This document shows positions 10,078 through 17,339 of a stretch of 21,613 nucleotides of DNA, piece after piece (the stretch's first letter is position 1; each line of letters starts with the position of its first letter). Location: contig RMBW01000238.1 in assembly GCA_004009845.1 (NCBI GenBank), positions 1 through 21,613 on the forward strand. The letters are read 5' to 3'. Under the pieces are notes generated by a model, which ran no database searches, had not been told where the DNA came from, and worked only from the letters and a program-made list of their open reading frames with translations. The DNA comes from Davidsoniella eucalypti (lineage: Eukaryota; Ascomycota; Sordariomycetes; Microascales; Ceratocystidaceae). The position numbers and the translations under genes were made by a program.

Positions 10078-10237
10078 TTTCTTTGTGTTTTTCCTTATGT
10101 TTTTTATGTTTTGTGTTATGTTTCTACTTGTTTTCTGTTATGTTTGTATTGTTTTATTGTTTTATTTGCTGTTTCTTTTACATCTTCATAGCTCTTTAGC
10201 TCCATAAGATTAATGAATTAAAAAAAAAAAAAAAAAA
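10078..10237 (+). other. LINE B 3' UTR and poly(A) tail
   Basis: About 142 bp of T-rich sequence, then 18 A at 10220-10237. The same sequence ends copy D (11077-11234, reverse strand) with 25 A, so this is the true 3' end. A small inverted repeat (AGCT-CTTT-AGCT near 10190) sits ~25 nt before the tail and might help RT recognition; that is only a suggestion. Confidence 0.85.
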
Positions 10238-10242
10238 GGAGG

Positions 10243-10262
10243 GGAGACGGCCTCCTTATATA
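10243..10262 (-). promoter_or_regulatory. LTR H TATA box and GGAG/CTCC dyad
   Basis: TATATAAGG reading leftward from 10262, then GGAG-GCCGT-CTCC. In the other LTRs the same place holds GGGA-N5-TCCC; two of the four base pairs differ but pairing is kept. Confidence 0.6.
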
Positions 10263-10274
10263 GACAAAAGTAAC

Positions 10275-10296
10275 GGCTGTGGTAGATACCACAGCC
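10275..10296 (-). repeat. U3 palindrome of LTR H
   Basis: GGCTGTGGTA and TACCACAGCC are perfect 10-bp arms around a 2-base centre, 27 nt from the LTR start. It is the counterpart of the palindromes at 10862, 12290, 16871 and 21256. Confidence 0.8.
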
Positions 10297-10323
10297 AACA
10301 AGATTGGGTCCTAGATCCTTTCA

Positions 10324-10733
10324 GTGAGGGTTGCTGAGGAAACGGGACAAAAGAATCTGAGCGCTGCGCGGGGACCTGAGGCTGCTTTGACCGGGCTCAA
10401 TATGGCCGATTATATCGGTGGAGATGGACATACAGTGTAGGTGGTCATGGAAGTGGGCGGCGTGTGCGAGGATGGCAGGACCCGCGGGGAAGGGACCAAG
10501 TAGTTTGGCCAGACGGGGTCGCTCAGAGCGTTTGAACAGGGCTAAGTAGCACCAGCCCTGTTGTTTCCAGAGACGTCTCTGGTGGAGAAAGGGGGTGACG
10601 ACATGGCGCGGCTTGAGGGCCAGCAAGAAGCGGCGCGTAATGTCTACAACAAAAGGGGTGAAGAAGGATATGAGGAATGAGAGGGCAGCGCCTTCGGCGA
10701 TGCCGCGGTGGGTTCCGAGGATGGCACCCCAGA
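10324..10733 (-). pseudogene. Ty3/gypsy Gag, N-terminal remnant (E family)
   Basis: The open frame runs from the LTR border (10733) to a stop made by LTR H. It is collinear with residues ~8-140 of the F Gag: WG near the start, then GWCYLALFKRSERPRLAKLLG (F: GWCYLVLFKRKERARLASLLG), ILAHAAHFHD (F: VLAHKEHFHD) and a matching end. The spacing from WG to GWC is 61 against 63 residues. It belongs to the copy whose 5' LTR is 10734-10911. No ATG lies in frame; the frame continues back into the LTR until a stop. The C-terminal part is lost beyond H and LINE B. Confidence 0.75.
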
Positions 10734-10830
10734 TGACACGAACTAGGTGAGGCAGTGGCAAGCAATCTAGTAGAAAGGACTTCGATTGATACCGATGAAG
10801 GAGAAAGACTAATATCTGTTGGAATACGGC

Positions 10831-10852
10831 GGGAATAGGTCCCTATTTATAG
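10831..10852 (-). promoter_or_regulatory. TATA box and GGGA/TCCC dyad of the shared E LTR
   Basis: CTATAAATAG at 10852-10843 followed by GGGA-CCTAT-TCCC. The TATA box is at nt 60 of the LTR, as in the other copies. Confidence 0.6.
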
Positions 10853-10861
10853 CCGTTTATC

Positions 10862-10883
10862 TGACTAGGTAAATACCTAGACA
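10862..10883 (-). repeat. U3 palindrome of the shared E LTR
   Basis: CTAGGTA and TACCTAG are 7-bp arms around AA, with outer TG/CA pairs, 28 nt from the LTR start. Compared with the E1 LTR one G-C pair has become A-T on both arms. Confidence 0.8.
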
Positions 10884-10911
10884 AATACCAACTGGGCCTT
10901 AGCCCGTGACA

Positions 10912-11076
10912 TTAGCCCCCTCCCCCCTCGGCAGACTAACTAATTCTAACTGATAAAATCTATAATACATGCTGACAAATTAAGTTTGTCTTAAAAATGG
11001 CGCAGGGAGTGCTGCGGAAAAATAAGGAGTATCGTAAATACGGTAAACTCCGAGTGGCGGTAGCGCCGATTGAATG
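10912..11076 (-). mobile_element. 3' internal end and polypurine tract of an E-family gypsy copy
   Basis: The minus strand ends ...CCGAGGGGGGAGGGGGCTAA before the LTR, matching the E1 tract (CCGAG, a G run, CTAA) and the A/T-rich stretch before it. The remaining ~145 bp shows no recognisable coding sequence; it is probably the pol 3' untranslated end. The LINE D insertion cuts it at 11077. Confidence 0.7.
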
Positions 11077-12161
11077 TTTTTTTTTTTTTTTTTTTTTTTT
11101 TAATTCATTAATCTTATGGAGCTAAAGAGCTATGAAGATGTAAAATAAAAGCAAATAAAACAATAAAAACATAACAGAAAACAAGTAGAAACATAACACA
11201 AACATAAAAAAACATAAGGAAAAACACAAAGAAATCAACAACACCACGAATCATCACGAAGTGCGACTGGTTCACCCTCACCGGCAACACCATCGTTGGT
11301 CACTTCCTCCACTCTTCCCCAGTTTCTCCCCCCTATTCCTGTTTTTTTCAGAAATACTAGCAATGCTTGCTGATGCTTCGCCTTACTGAATAGATCTTCC
11401 ATCTTTATCTCGCCATCGCAGACGTCTTTCAACTCTTGTCTTTGCTCAAGCCACATATCACAGTCCAACACCAAGTGCTGAATAGTTTCAATGTCCAGCT
11501 GACAATGACGACACATGCTACTCGATACCTTGCCTATGGTCTTTAGGTACGGCAGGTAAGCGCCCTTCCCCGTTAGAAGTTGATAGTAGGCTGTTGTCAG
11601 CCTCTTCTCGCCCTCAATCGGTTTCAGATCACTCACTCCTGTCTTGCCAAGAGACCGATAGTGATTCCCAAGTTTGTCGATATCACGGTTGATTAATGTG
11701 TCCCAGAGGTTGAAGATGTTCTCTTTGATCTTTTTTTTGATATACCCAGTGGTTGCGATAGAGGTGCATACTCTTTTTTCAAGAGCCTCCTTTGCAAGCT
11801 TATCCACTATCTCATTTCCTTCTATTCCGACATGTCCAGGGCACCAGTGTATTTCTATACTGGTGTCGAGGTCCTGAAGGTTTAGCTTCTCTATGAGGTT
11901 CGTGAATATACCAGGTTTCCGTACTCTTTGGATGGCAGCTTGGCTATCGACAAAGATCAGGATTCGTTTCCGTAGTGGCAGTTTTCGAACGTAGCAAAGG
12001 GCTCTGTAGATCGCATAGCTTTCGCAGTCTGCAACCTCAGTGTAAGGCCCCAAGGCATTTGCCTCTTGAAACCGCACCGTGTTATTATCCATATCGACAA
12101 AGGCATAGGAGGATTTGTCACCCTCCATAGACCCGTCAGTGTAAAGACAATAGGCTTCGCC
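11077..12161 (-). mobile_element. LINE copy D, 3' part, interrupted by gypsy E1
   Basis: Poly(T) at 11077-11101 is the 25-A tail; the 3' UTR and last third of ORF2 follow on the minus strand, nearly identical to copy B from about 9153. The match stops at 12161, exactly where the E1 LTR begins (TGACACG). A precise stop at an LTR terminus points to E1 having inserted into D, so the 5' part of D should lie beyond the right edge of the window. The tail adjoins E-family 3' sequence at 11076. Confidence 0.9.
11235..12161 (-). pseudogene. LINE ORF2 C-terminal part (RNase H and CCHC), separated from its 5' half
   Basis: About 309 codons, open to the same stop as copy B (ends LRDDSWCC). It has the full RNase H acidic set (YTDGS, DCESYAIY, VDSQAA, EIVDKLAKEA) and the CX2CX8HX4C motif. 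It differs from B by only a few residues, for example VDMDNN against VDMDNK. The ATG-like start is an artefact of the junction with the E1 LTR; endonuclease and RT are missing here. Confidence 0.88.
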
Positions 12162-12258
12162 TGACACGAACTAGGAAGAGGCAATGGCAAGCAATCTAGA
12201 GTAAAGACTTCGATTGATACCGATGAAGGAGAAAGACTAATATCTGTTGGAATACGGC

Positions 12259-12280
12259 GGGAATAGGTCCCTATTTATAA
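12259..12280 (-). promoter_or_regulatory. E1 LTR TATA box and GGGA/TCCC dyad
   Basis: TTATAAATAGGGACC, reading leftward from 12280, then CTATTCCC. The box is at nt 60 of the LTR; the CT-rich block ~45 nt on is a plausible start region. Confidence 0.6.
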
Positions 12281-12289
12281 CCGTTTATC

Positions 12290-12312
12290 TGGCTAAGTAT
12301 CTTACTTAGCCA
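12290..12312 (-). repeat. E1 LTR U3 palindrome
   Basis: TGGCTAAGTA and TACTTAGCCA are perfect 10-bp arms around a 3-base centre, 28 nt from the LTR start. Confidence 0.85.
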
Positions 12313-12340
12313 AATACCAACTGGGCCTTAGCCCCTGACA

Positions 12341-12360
12341 TTAGCCCCCCCCCCCCTCGG
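12341..12360 (-). other. E1 polypurine tract
   Basis: CCGAG, a run of about 13 G, then CTAA, directly upstream of the 3' LTR on the minus strand: the primer site for plus-strand DNA synthesis. Confidence 0.8.
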
Positions 12361-12386
12361 ATGCTAACTATAATCTAAAACTAATA

Positions 12387-15300
12387 CTAAAATACATTTT
12401 GCGCTAATAATGGGGATGGTGGGTGGGTGAAAAATGAGGCCCCCCCCGTAGGGGTGCATGAAACGGGCCCCCCTGTCTTAGGTAGGAAGTCAGCTGATGC
12501 TGCTCCAATTAGCGCGCGGTCTAAGAATATGCGCCATGCGAGGGTGTCTTCGATATGTTTCACTGGTTCCCAAGTAGGGTCCTGGTAACCAGACCATTTA
12601 ACCAGCGCTTGTTCATGCCCACGGTATTTCCGTTGGCGGACAATTTCTTCCACGCGGAATTCTCCTTCGGCTATAGCGTCGTCTCCGTATGCTTCCTCCC
12701 TTGAGACAGCCTCAGGTTCGTCGTCTTGGATGACCTGTGAGGGCAGGGGGTTAGTCCCTGCGTGTCGTACCTTGCTGATGTGGAAGACTGGGTGGACTAG
12801 GCCTGGAATGTTAAGTCGGACTGCGTGGGTGCCTATCAGGCCTGTAACCGTGTAGCGGCGAGCTAGCCAATCTAGCTTCTTAGAGGGTCTTTCAGAAGCG
12901 ATGTTTTCGCATTTCAGGAGCACTACGTCTCCTATCTGAAACTGGGAGGCTGGCTGGCGGCGGCGGTTAGCTGCTGTCTCCTGATAATCCTGTGCTGACG
13001 CCATGGCAACCTGTGCGAAACTGGTGGCGTCGCGGATTTTGTCTAGGAAGGCCTGGGCGTCGTGTACCGGGGACTGCGTAGAGGATGGTTCGCTAGTGGG
13101 AGATGGCTCGATGATGTCCATGTTGTAACCGTGTGTCGCGAAGAAGGGGGAGATGGCAGTGCTGGAGACGGTGCGGTTGTTTAGGGCGATCTGTGCTTGT
13201 GGAAGGAGATCCGCCCAGTTGTCCTGGGCGAAGGAACAGAAGATCCTGAGGAAGGTTTCAATCTCCTGGTTGCTTCGCTCCTGGGCACCGTCGGTTTGAG
13301 GGTGAAAGGCCGTAGAGAGGCGACGTTTGATGTTGAGACGGCGGCATGCTTCTCCCCAGAATAGTGATGTGAACTGGGGGCCGCGGTCTGACACGATGGC
13401 TGAGGGAAAACCGTGGTGTGCGAATACGTGGGTGAATAGAGCGTCAGCTGTTGCTTTCGCGGAGGTGTCTGACATGGGGATAAGGATCTGCGACTTGGAG
13501 AGTCTGTCGGTGACGCCGAGGATGAATGTGCAGTGCTTGGAAGGTGGTAAGGGGCCAATGAAGTCCATGGCTAGCTCGGTCCAGTGGCGGTCTGGAACAG
13601 GAAGGGGTTTCAAGAGTCCGCGCTTTTGTTCCCGCCAATACTTGCTTTTACCGCATGTAGTGCAGTTGGCTACGAATTGGCGTACATCGTTGGTGAGTCC
13701 TGGCCAGGAGTATTCCCGTGAAACTAGGTCCCGTGTGATTTCGCGGCCAGGGTGTCCAGACAAGTGTGAGTCGTGGATAGTCTGGATCAGCTTGGTGCGG
13801 AGGGGTTCAAAGCGAGGGATCCATAGTCTGTTGCGCCAGCGTAGGAGGCCTCGGTCGTCGATGGAACATTCGCTGATTTGCCATTGGAGGCCCCATGCTG
13901 AGGGGAATGATCTGGCGCCATCGAGGACAAGGGATCGTGCAAGCCACCATCTATTATTGGTCTGCAGGGCTTGTGTCCATAGTGAGGTAAGGTCGGCGTC
14001 CCCGAAGGGTGAGGGGAGAGTGGACTGTGTGGCTATGTCGTCTGAGGGAATGTCGGCGTCCGGGATGTTGGACCAAAGGGCGTTGACAACTACTAGGTTG
14101 TCTCCTGCTGTTGCGGGGGCGAGGAGTTGGTGTACTCTACTCATGAGTCTGTCGTCACTGGCATCCTTGGGCATGTCCTGGTCCCTGCGCGATAGTGCGT
14201 CGGGGATCACTTGGTCAGTTCCAGGACGGTGTTTAAGTTCAAAGGAGAAGTCCGACAGTTCGTATCCCCAGCGGCGTTGCCTTTCTGCTAGGGACCTTTT
14301 GGTTCTGAAGAACTCCAGGTTGCGATGGTCGGTGAAGACCGTGAAGTGTATACCCAGCAGGAAGTGTCTCCACTGACGAATGGACCAGTAGATAGCCAGC
14401 ATTTCCTTATCGTGAATGGGATAGTTGGATTCTGCTGGCGTGAGTTTCCTAGATAGGAAGGCAATGGGGTGGTGATGTCCGTCAGGGCCGCGCTGGGTGA
14501 GTTCAGCGCCTAGAGCATAGCCTGAGGAGTCCGCGGAGAGGATTGTTTCCCTGTCAGGGTCGTAGGGGGCTAGTAGAGGAGGAGAGATGAAGGCATCCTT
14601 GATGCTGTGGAAGGCCTGGTCGCAGGCAGGGGACCAAACAAAGGGGGTGTCCTTTTTAGTTAAGTTGGTTAATGGCGCAAGGGTGTCGGATATGCGCGGG
14701 ACGAAGTCCCTATAGAAGTTTATGAAACCAATAAAGCGGCGGAGCTCGGTTAGTGTGTAGGGGCGCTCCCAATTACGAATGGCTTCAGTCTTTTCGGGGT
14801 CTGCCCTTATGCCGATACCAGGGCCGACTAGGAAGCCTAGGAACTTGATCTCCTTGGCTGCGAACTCGCACTTCTTGATGTCGAGTTGGAGGTCGGCTTT
14901 GTCGAGGGCAGAGACTATTTCCAGGACGAGGTTGCGATGGTCCTGGAGCGAGCCCTTAGAATAGATGCACACATCGTCAATGTAGGCGTCGCAGCTGATA
15001 CCGTGCCATTTGTCGAGGACTCCGTTGATGCGTCTCTGGAAGGCAGCAGGGGCGTTGGTTAAGCCGAAAGGGACGACGTTCCACTGGAAGGCACCCAGGG
15101 GTGTTCTAAAAGCTGTTATGTGTTCAGAGCCTGGGGCTATGCGAATCCTGTGGAAGGCGGAGATGACGTCGACTTTCGAGACCCACTCGGAACTGGCGAT
15201 GCGTTGGAGCGTTTCCCCATAAGTGGCAGGGGGTACTTATCCTTGATGGAGGCGTCATTGACACCACGATAGTCGATGCAAAAGCGTACACCACCTCCTG

Positions 15301-16025
15301 GTTTATTGACGAACAGTACGGACGAGCCATATTCGGAGTTGGCTGGTCCTATGAACTGAGACTGCTTGAGACCTTCCAGGGTCTTTTGTAATACTAGGAG
15401 TTCTGCGCGCGTTACTGGGTAGAGGGATTGTGTCGGAACGGTTGCACCTGGTTTCAGTTTAATCTCTAGGTCGATCCCTGGTCGATGCGGGGCAGCGTTG
15501 TGGCTAATTTGGGATCGAAAGCCGAGGCAACAGGTTCTAACCAATCCGGCAGGTGAGGACGGGATTTCTCCTTGTGAGCAAGAGCGATCTTAATGTTCTC
15601 TAGCGAAGCTCTATAAATATGCGGGTTATCCGCACTTCCACAGAGCTTGTAGAATTCCTCAGCAGTTAACTCTTCTGCTGGTAAGATCGTAATCTCCTGT
15701 GTCCTGGGCCTGAGCCGAACGTCATTATTTACTAACCATCTTTGTCCTAGAATTATGTCTTCGGACTGGCCGGGAACCACGTAGGCCCAAATGGTTTCCG
15801 TGTGGCCGTTGATGGTCAGGGGGAGTTCGGCGATGGTGTCGATGAGCGGGGGGTTGTCCAGCGTAGTGACTTGGACAATGACCCGTTCAGAGATAGGGTG
15901 CGTGGGGTGGCGAGGTGGAGGAGACGCGGGGGAATGACGGCGACGGTAAGGCATCCGCTGTCGACGAGGGCTTTTGTGGCGTAACTACCTAAACGAATGT
16001 CTAAGTAATTTCCTAAAGCCCCCAT
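12387..16025 (-). pseudogene. pol: E1 Pol: protease, RT, RNase H, integrase, chromodomain; frameshifted near its start
   Basis: Aspartic protease near 16025-15790 (ALVDSGCLTVAVIPPRL; WAYVVPGQSEDIILGQRW), RT (VLFVNKPGGGVRFCIDYR, PFGLTNAPAAF, YIDDV), then an open frame of ~861 codons from 14972. Residues there: Ty3-type RNase H ~142-220 (D147, E190, D215); integrase zinc finger H400/H407/C437/C440; core D470, D529, E565 (35 residues between the last two); GPY/F-like ~695-735; chromodomain ~771-815 (FRVEEIVRQRKYR, LVKWSGY, TWEP). The chromodomain likely directs integration to marked chromatin. One-base frameshifts occur at about 15900, 15485 and 15220, so this copy cannot make a whole Pol as given. 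An earlier start is possible through frameshifting from gag. Confidence 0.92.
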
Positions 16026-16063
16026 CTCAGTTTCAACTATTCTATCACCAATTAATCCCCCTG

Positions 16064-16099
16064 GTCGGGGCGCGATTTATCCCGACTGTCTAAAAATCC
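16064..16099 (-). promoter_or_regulatory. Candidate -1 frameshift signal at the E1 gag stop
   Basis: Minus strand: heptamer G GAT TTT (16099-16093), gag stop TAG (16092-16090), a 6-nt spacer counting the stop (TAGACA), then stem GTCGGG / loop ATAAATCGCGC / stem CCCGAC (16086-16064). Element F has the same layout with a different stem sequence. The -1 frame reads into DKSRP, as in F, but in this copy hits a stop 13 codons on; a one-base change in the G run would explain the loss. Confidence 0.65.
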
Positions 16100-16843
16100 A
16101 TGAGGTCACCTGTATCCGCTGTGTTGTTAGTGGCTCCCTGGGCGCGTGGCTGTGTGGTTGCCATCTGCTCGCTGATAAGGGCGCGGACGTCGTCCAGGGA
16201 GAAGAGGGGCTGTGCTGACGGCGTTGGCCTTGACCGAAGGGCGAGAGGCGCGAGACTTGGAACGGCAGTTAGTAGCGGTATGACCCTTGCGTTGGCAGGC
16301 AGAGCAGGATACGGCCGTAGGACATGTGCCTGAGGGATGTGCTTGGCTGCTGCAGTACTGGCAGGGCGTGAGAGGGCACATGGAGGCGTAGTGGCCTGTT
16401 TGGCGGCAGTGATAGCAGGGCCTGTCGGTTGAGGAGGTTTGTGATTTGGGCGCGGGCGTACGAGATGGTGTCGGCGAGGGGTTTGAACGCCAGTGGTTGG
16501 AGGTTATGGCTTTGGCCTTGGCGAGGGCGCTTTCCTTGATGCGGGCGACTGGGCGCATCTGTGAGATCATTTCGTCTAGTGGTCTGATATGGAACATGTT
16601 GGCTAAGTGCACTTGCATGTCCAGGTGGAGGCCTTCTTGGAGGACGGAGAGGAGGGTGTTATGGTCGTAGAAATGGGCTTTGTCGCGCAGGGAGCAGAGA
16701 CGGTTGGTAAAGGATTCGAATGTCTCGGTAGGGCCTTGCTTGAGCTTCAGCAATTCGCGGTTGGCGAGTCTCGCTCGGTCGGGGTCGTCGTATCGCGAGT
16801 CGAGGTAAGAGAGGAAGGCCTGGAAGCCGGTGTTCATGGGGAG
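16090..16843 (-). pseudogene. gag: E1 Gag, C-terminal part with three zinc knuckles
   Basis: Cut at 16843 by element F, so the N-terminal half is missing. It begins in the retrotransposon capsid domain (FQAFLSYLDSRYDD, ETFESFTNRLCSLRD, LLSVLQEGLHLDMQVHLANM). Three CX2CX4HX4C knuckles follow in the 236-residue frame from 16837: C141-C154, C159-C172 and C178-C191. F has only one. A one-base shift near 16200 sends this frame to a stop at 16127; in the other frame the protein continues FSLDDVRALISEQM and ends GDLMDF at TAG 16092-16090, matching the F ending DDLMDF. Confidence 0.88.
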
Positions 16844-16870
16844 TGTAAGGGTCTAAGGCCCATCAGTATT

Positions 16871-16890
16871 GGCCAAGTCATGCCTTGGCC
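16871..16890 (+). repeat. F LTR U3 palindrome
   Basis: GGCCAAG and CTTGGCC, 7-bp arms around 6 bases, 27 nt from the LTR start. Confidence 0.75.
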
Positions 16891-16904
16891 CTACTCGACT
16901 TGGA

Positions 16905-16925
16905 CATAAATAGGGACCGATTCCC
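16905..16925 (+). promoter_or_regulatory. F LTR TATA-like box and GGGA/TCCC dyad
   Basis: CATAAATAG followed by GGGA-CCGAT-TCCC, at nt 61 of the LTR. Confidence 0.6.
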
Positions 16926-16958
16926 TCGTAGTTTAGTCTTAGTTTCTCTTTCTCCCTC

Positions 16959-17035
16959 ATCGGTCTCAATTCAATTCATCTTTACGACCATTTTTCCTCG
17001 CAAATCCTCGTATATCGTCTCATTTTGAGACCGAT
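16959..17035 (+). repeat. F leader: competing inverted repeats
   Basis: ATCGGTCTCAA (16959-16969) and TTGAGACCGAT (17025-17035) are perfect 11-bp arms. The right arm can instead pair locally as GTCTCA-TTT-TGAGAC (17017-17031). The two folds exclude each other. Element G has the same three blocks at 21356-21433. Confidence 0.7.
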
Positions 17036-17053
17036 AACTCTTAAGTTTTTGTT

Positions 17054-17280
17054 GTCCAAGCCGTCTGCTTGCCCTCTTTTCTGTCCAAGCCGTCTGCTTG
17101 CCCTCTCTTCCGTCCAAGCCGTCCGCTTGCCCTCTCTGTTGTCCAAGCCGTCCGCTTGCCTCTCTTCCTGTCCAAGCCGCCCGCTTGCCACTTTTCCTGT
17201 ACAAGCCGACCGCTTGATTTCTCCCTTTGTCCAAGCCGTTTGCTTGCCTTTATTCGTCCTGTCCAAGCCGTTTGCTTGCC
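17054..17280 (+). repeat. F leader tandem array: eight ~29-bp hairpin units
   Basis: Units start at 17054, 17083, 17112, 17141, 17170, 17199, 17229 and 17261 (periods 29, 29, 29, 29, 29, 30, 32). Each has CAAGC-N5-GCTTG, then a pyrimidine-rich spacer. Loops vary (CGTCT, CGTCC, CGCCC, CGACC, CGTTT) while all eight stems are intact. The period is not a multiple of 3, so it is not a repeated peptide. Element G continues the theme at 21448. It lies between the TATA box and the gag ATG and would be transcribed. Confidence 0.9.
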
Positions 17281-17339
17281 CTAGTTGCACCTGCTCCATC
17301 TGTCCGCTCGTCCACTTCTCGCGTACCGTCCAAGTCACT

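Larger units (their letters stand above)
4907..10237 (+). mobile_element. LINE copy B, full length (Tad/I-like non-LTR retrotransposon)
   Basis: About 5.3 kb: a short 5' UTR (4907-5021), ORF1 (5022-6242), ORF2 (6235-10077), a T-rich 3' UTR and an 18-A tail (10220-10237). Both frames are intact and the catalytic motifs are present, so it could be mobile. No target duplication is evident: the left flank (4897-4906) and right flank (GGAGGGGAGAC) do not match. The right flank is the start of a gypsy LTR in the opposite orientation, so B is younger than that LTR. Domain order (AP-like endonuclease, RT, RNase H, C-terminal CCHC) is that of fungal Tad-clade elements; clade placement is inferred from architecture. 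Confidence 0.95.
10238..10323 (-). mobile_element. LTR fragment H (Ty3/gypsy), first 86 bp, cut by LINE B
   Basis: On the minus strand it starts TGAAAGGATCTAGGACCC at 10323, matching the LTR starts of F (TGTAAGGGTCTAAGGCCC), G and E. It then has a palindrome at nt 28-49, a TATATAAGG box at about nt 62 and a GGAG-N5-CTCC dyad, the same order and spacing as the other four LTRs. The LINE B tail ends it at 10238. It has inserted into the gag remnant to its right; its first bases (TGA) create the stop of that frame. The rest of the LTR is not identifiable left of LINE B, except possibly the 10 bases at 4897-4906. Confidence 0.75.
10734..10911 (-). mobile_element. LTR of gypsy family E, shared by two tandem copies (178 bp)
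   Basis: On the minus strand it runs TGTCACGGGCTAAGGCCC...TTCGTGTCA and matches the E1 3' LTR at 12162-12340. A polypurine tract lies on its upstream side (10912-10931), as for a 3' LTR, while a gag start lies directly downstream, as for a 5' LTR. It therefore sits between two internal regions. The first bases after it, TCTGGGGTGCC, are where a primer-binding site would be. Confidence 0.85.
12162..12340 (-). mobile_element. E1 3' LTR (179 bp)
   Basis: Minus strand TGTCAGGGGCTAAGGCCC...TTCGTGTCA, with TG/CA termini. It contains the U3 palindrome, TATA box, GGGA/TCCC dyad and a CT-rich stretch before CATCGGTATCAAT. The matching LTR is at 10734-10911. Confidence 0.9.
12162..16843 (-). mobile_element. 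Ty3/gypsy chromovirus-type element E1, 5' part missing
   Basis: In transcription order (right to left): partial gag, pol (protease, RT, RNase H, integrase, chromodomain), polypurine tract and 3' LTR. The gag N-terminus and 5' LTR are absent because element F begins at 16844 inside gag; they should reappear to the right of F and G. E1 sits in LINE D at 12161/12162 (left flank TCGCC). Several single-base frameshifts lie in the gag 3' end, protease and RT N-terminus, while everything from mid-RT on is open. Confidence 0.92.
16844..17053 (+). mobile_element. F 5' LTR (3' limit uncertain)
   Basis: Starts TGTAAGGGTCTAAGGCCC; it has the palindrome, TATA-like box, GGGA/TCCC dyad and a CT-rich run (TTTCTCTTTCTCC). 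No second LTR of F is in the window, so its end cannot be measured. By alignment with the E LTR, whose last bases fall just before TCTGGGG, the F LTR could run as far as about 17360, taking in the repeat array and the gag ATG. Confidence 0.75.

Noticed and set aside
10321..10761. Gag frame beginning at TTG 10761 as a real gene
   Set aside because: The first residues fall in the LTR, no ATG is present, and the stop is created by the H LTR insertion; treated as a remnant.
11077..11101. Poly(T) run as a transcription terminator
   Set aside because: It is the reverse complement of the LINE D poly(A) tail.
13327..14376. Plus-strand open frame of 349 codons
   Set aside because: Antisense to the RNase H-integrase part of E1 pol, which has clear catalytic motifs; no recognisable domain in this frame.
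17054..17280. Regular ~29-bp repeats resembling a CRISPR array
   Set aside because: Units are contiguous with only short variable loops and pyrimidine tails, no spacers of 25-40 bases and no cas genes; they lie in a retrotransposon leader in a eukaryotic context.
17025..17339. N-terminal extension of F Gag through the repeat array
   Set aside because: The 29-bp period changes frame at every unit, so the apparent peptide is a by-product; homology to the E Gag begins just after ATG 17340.
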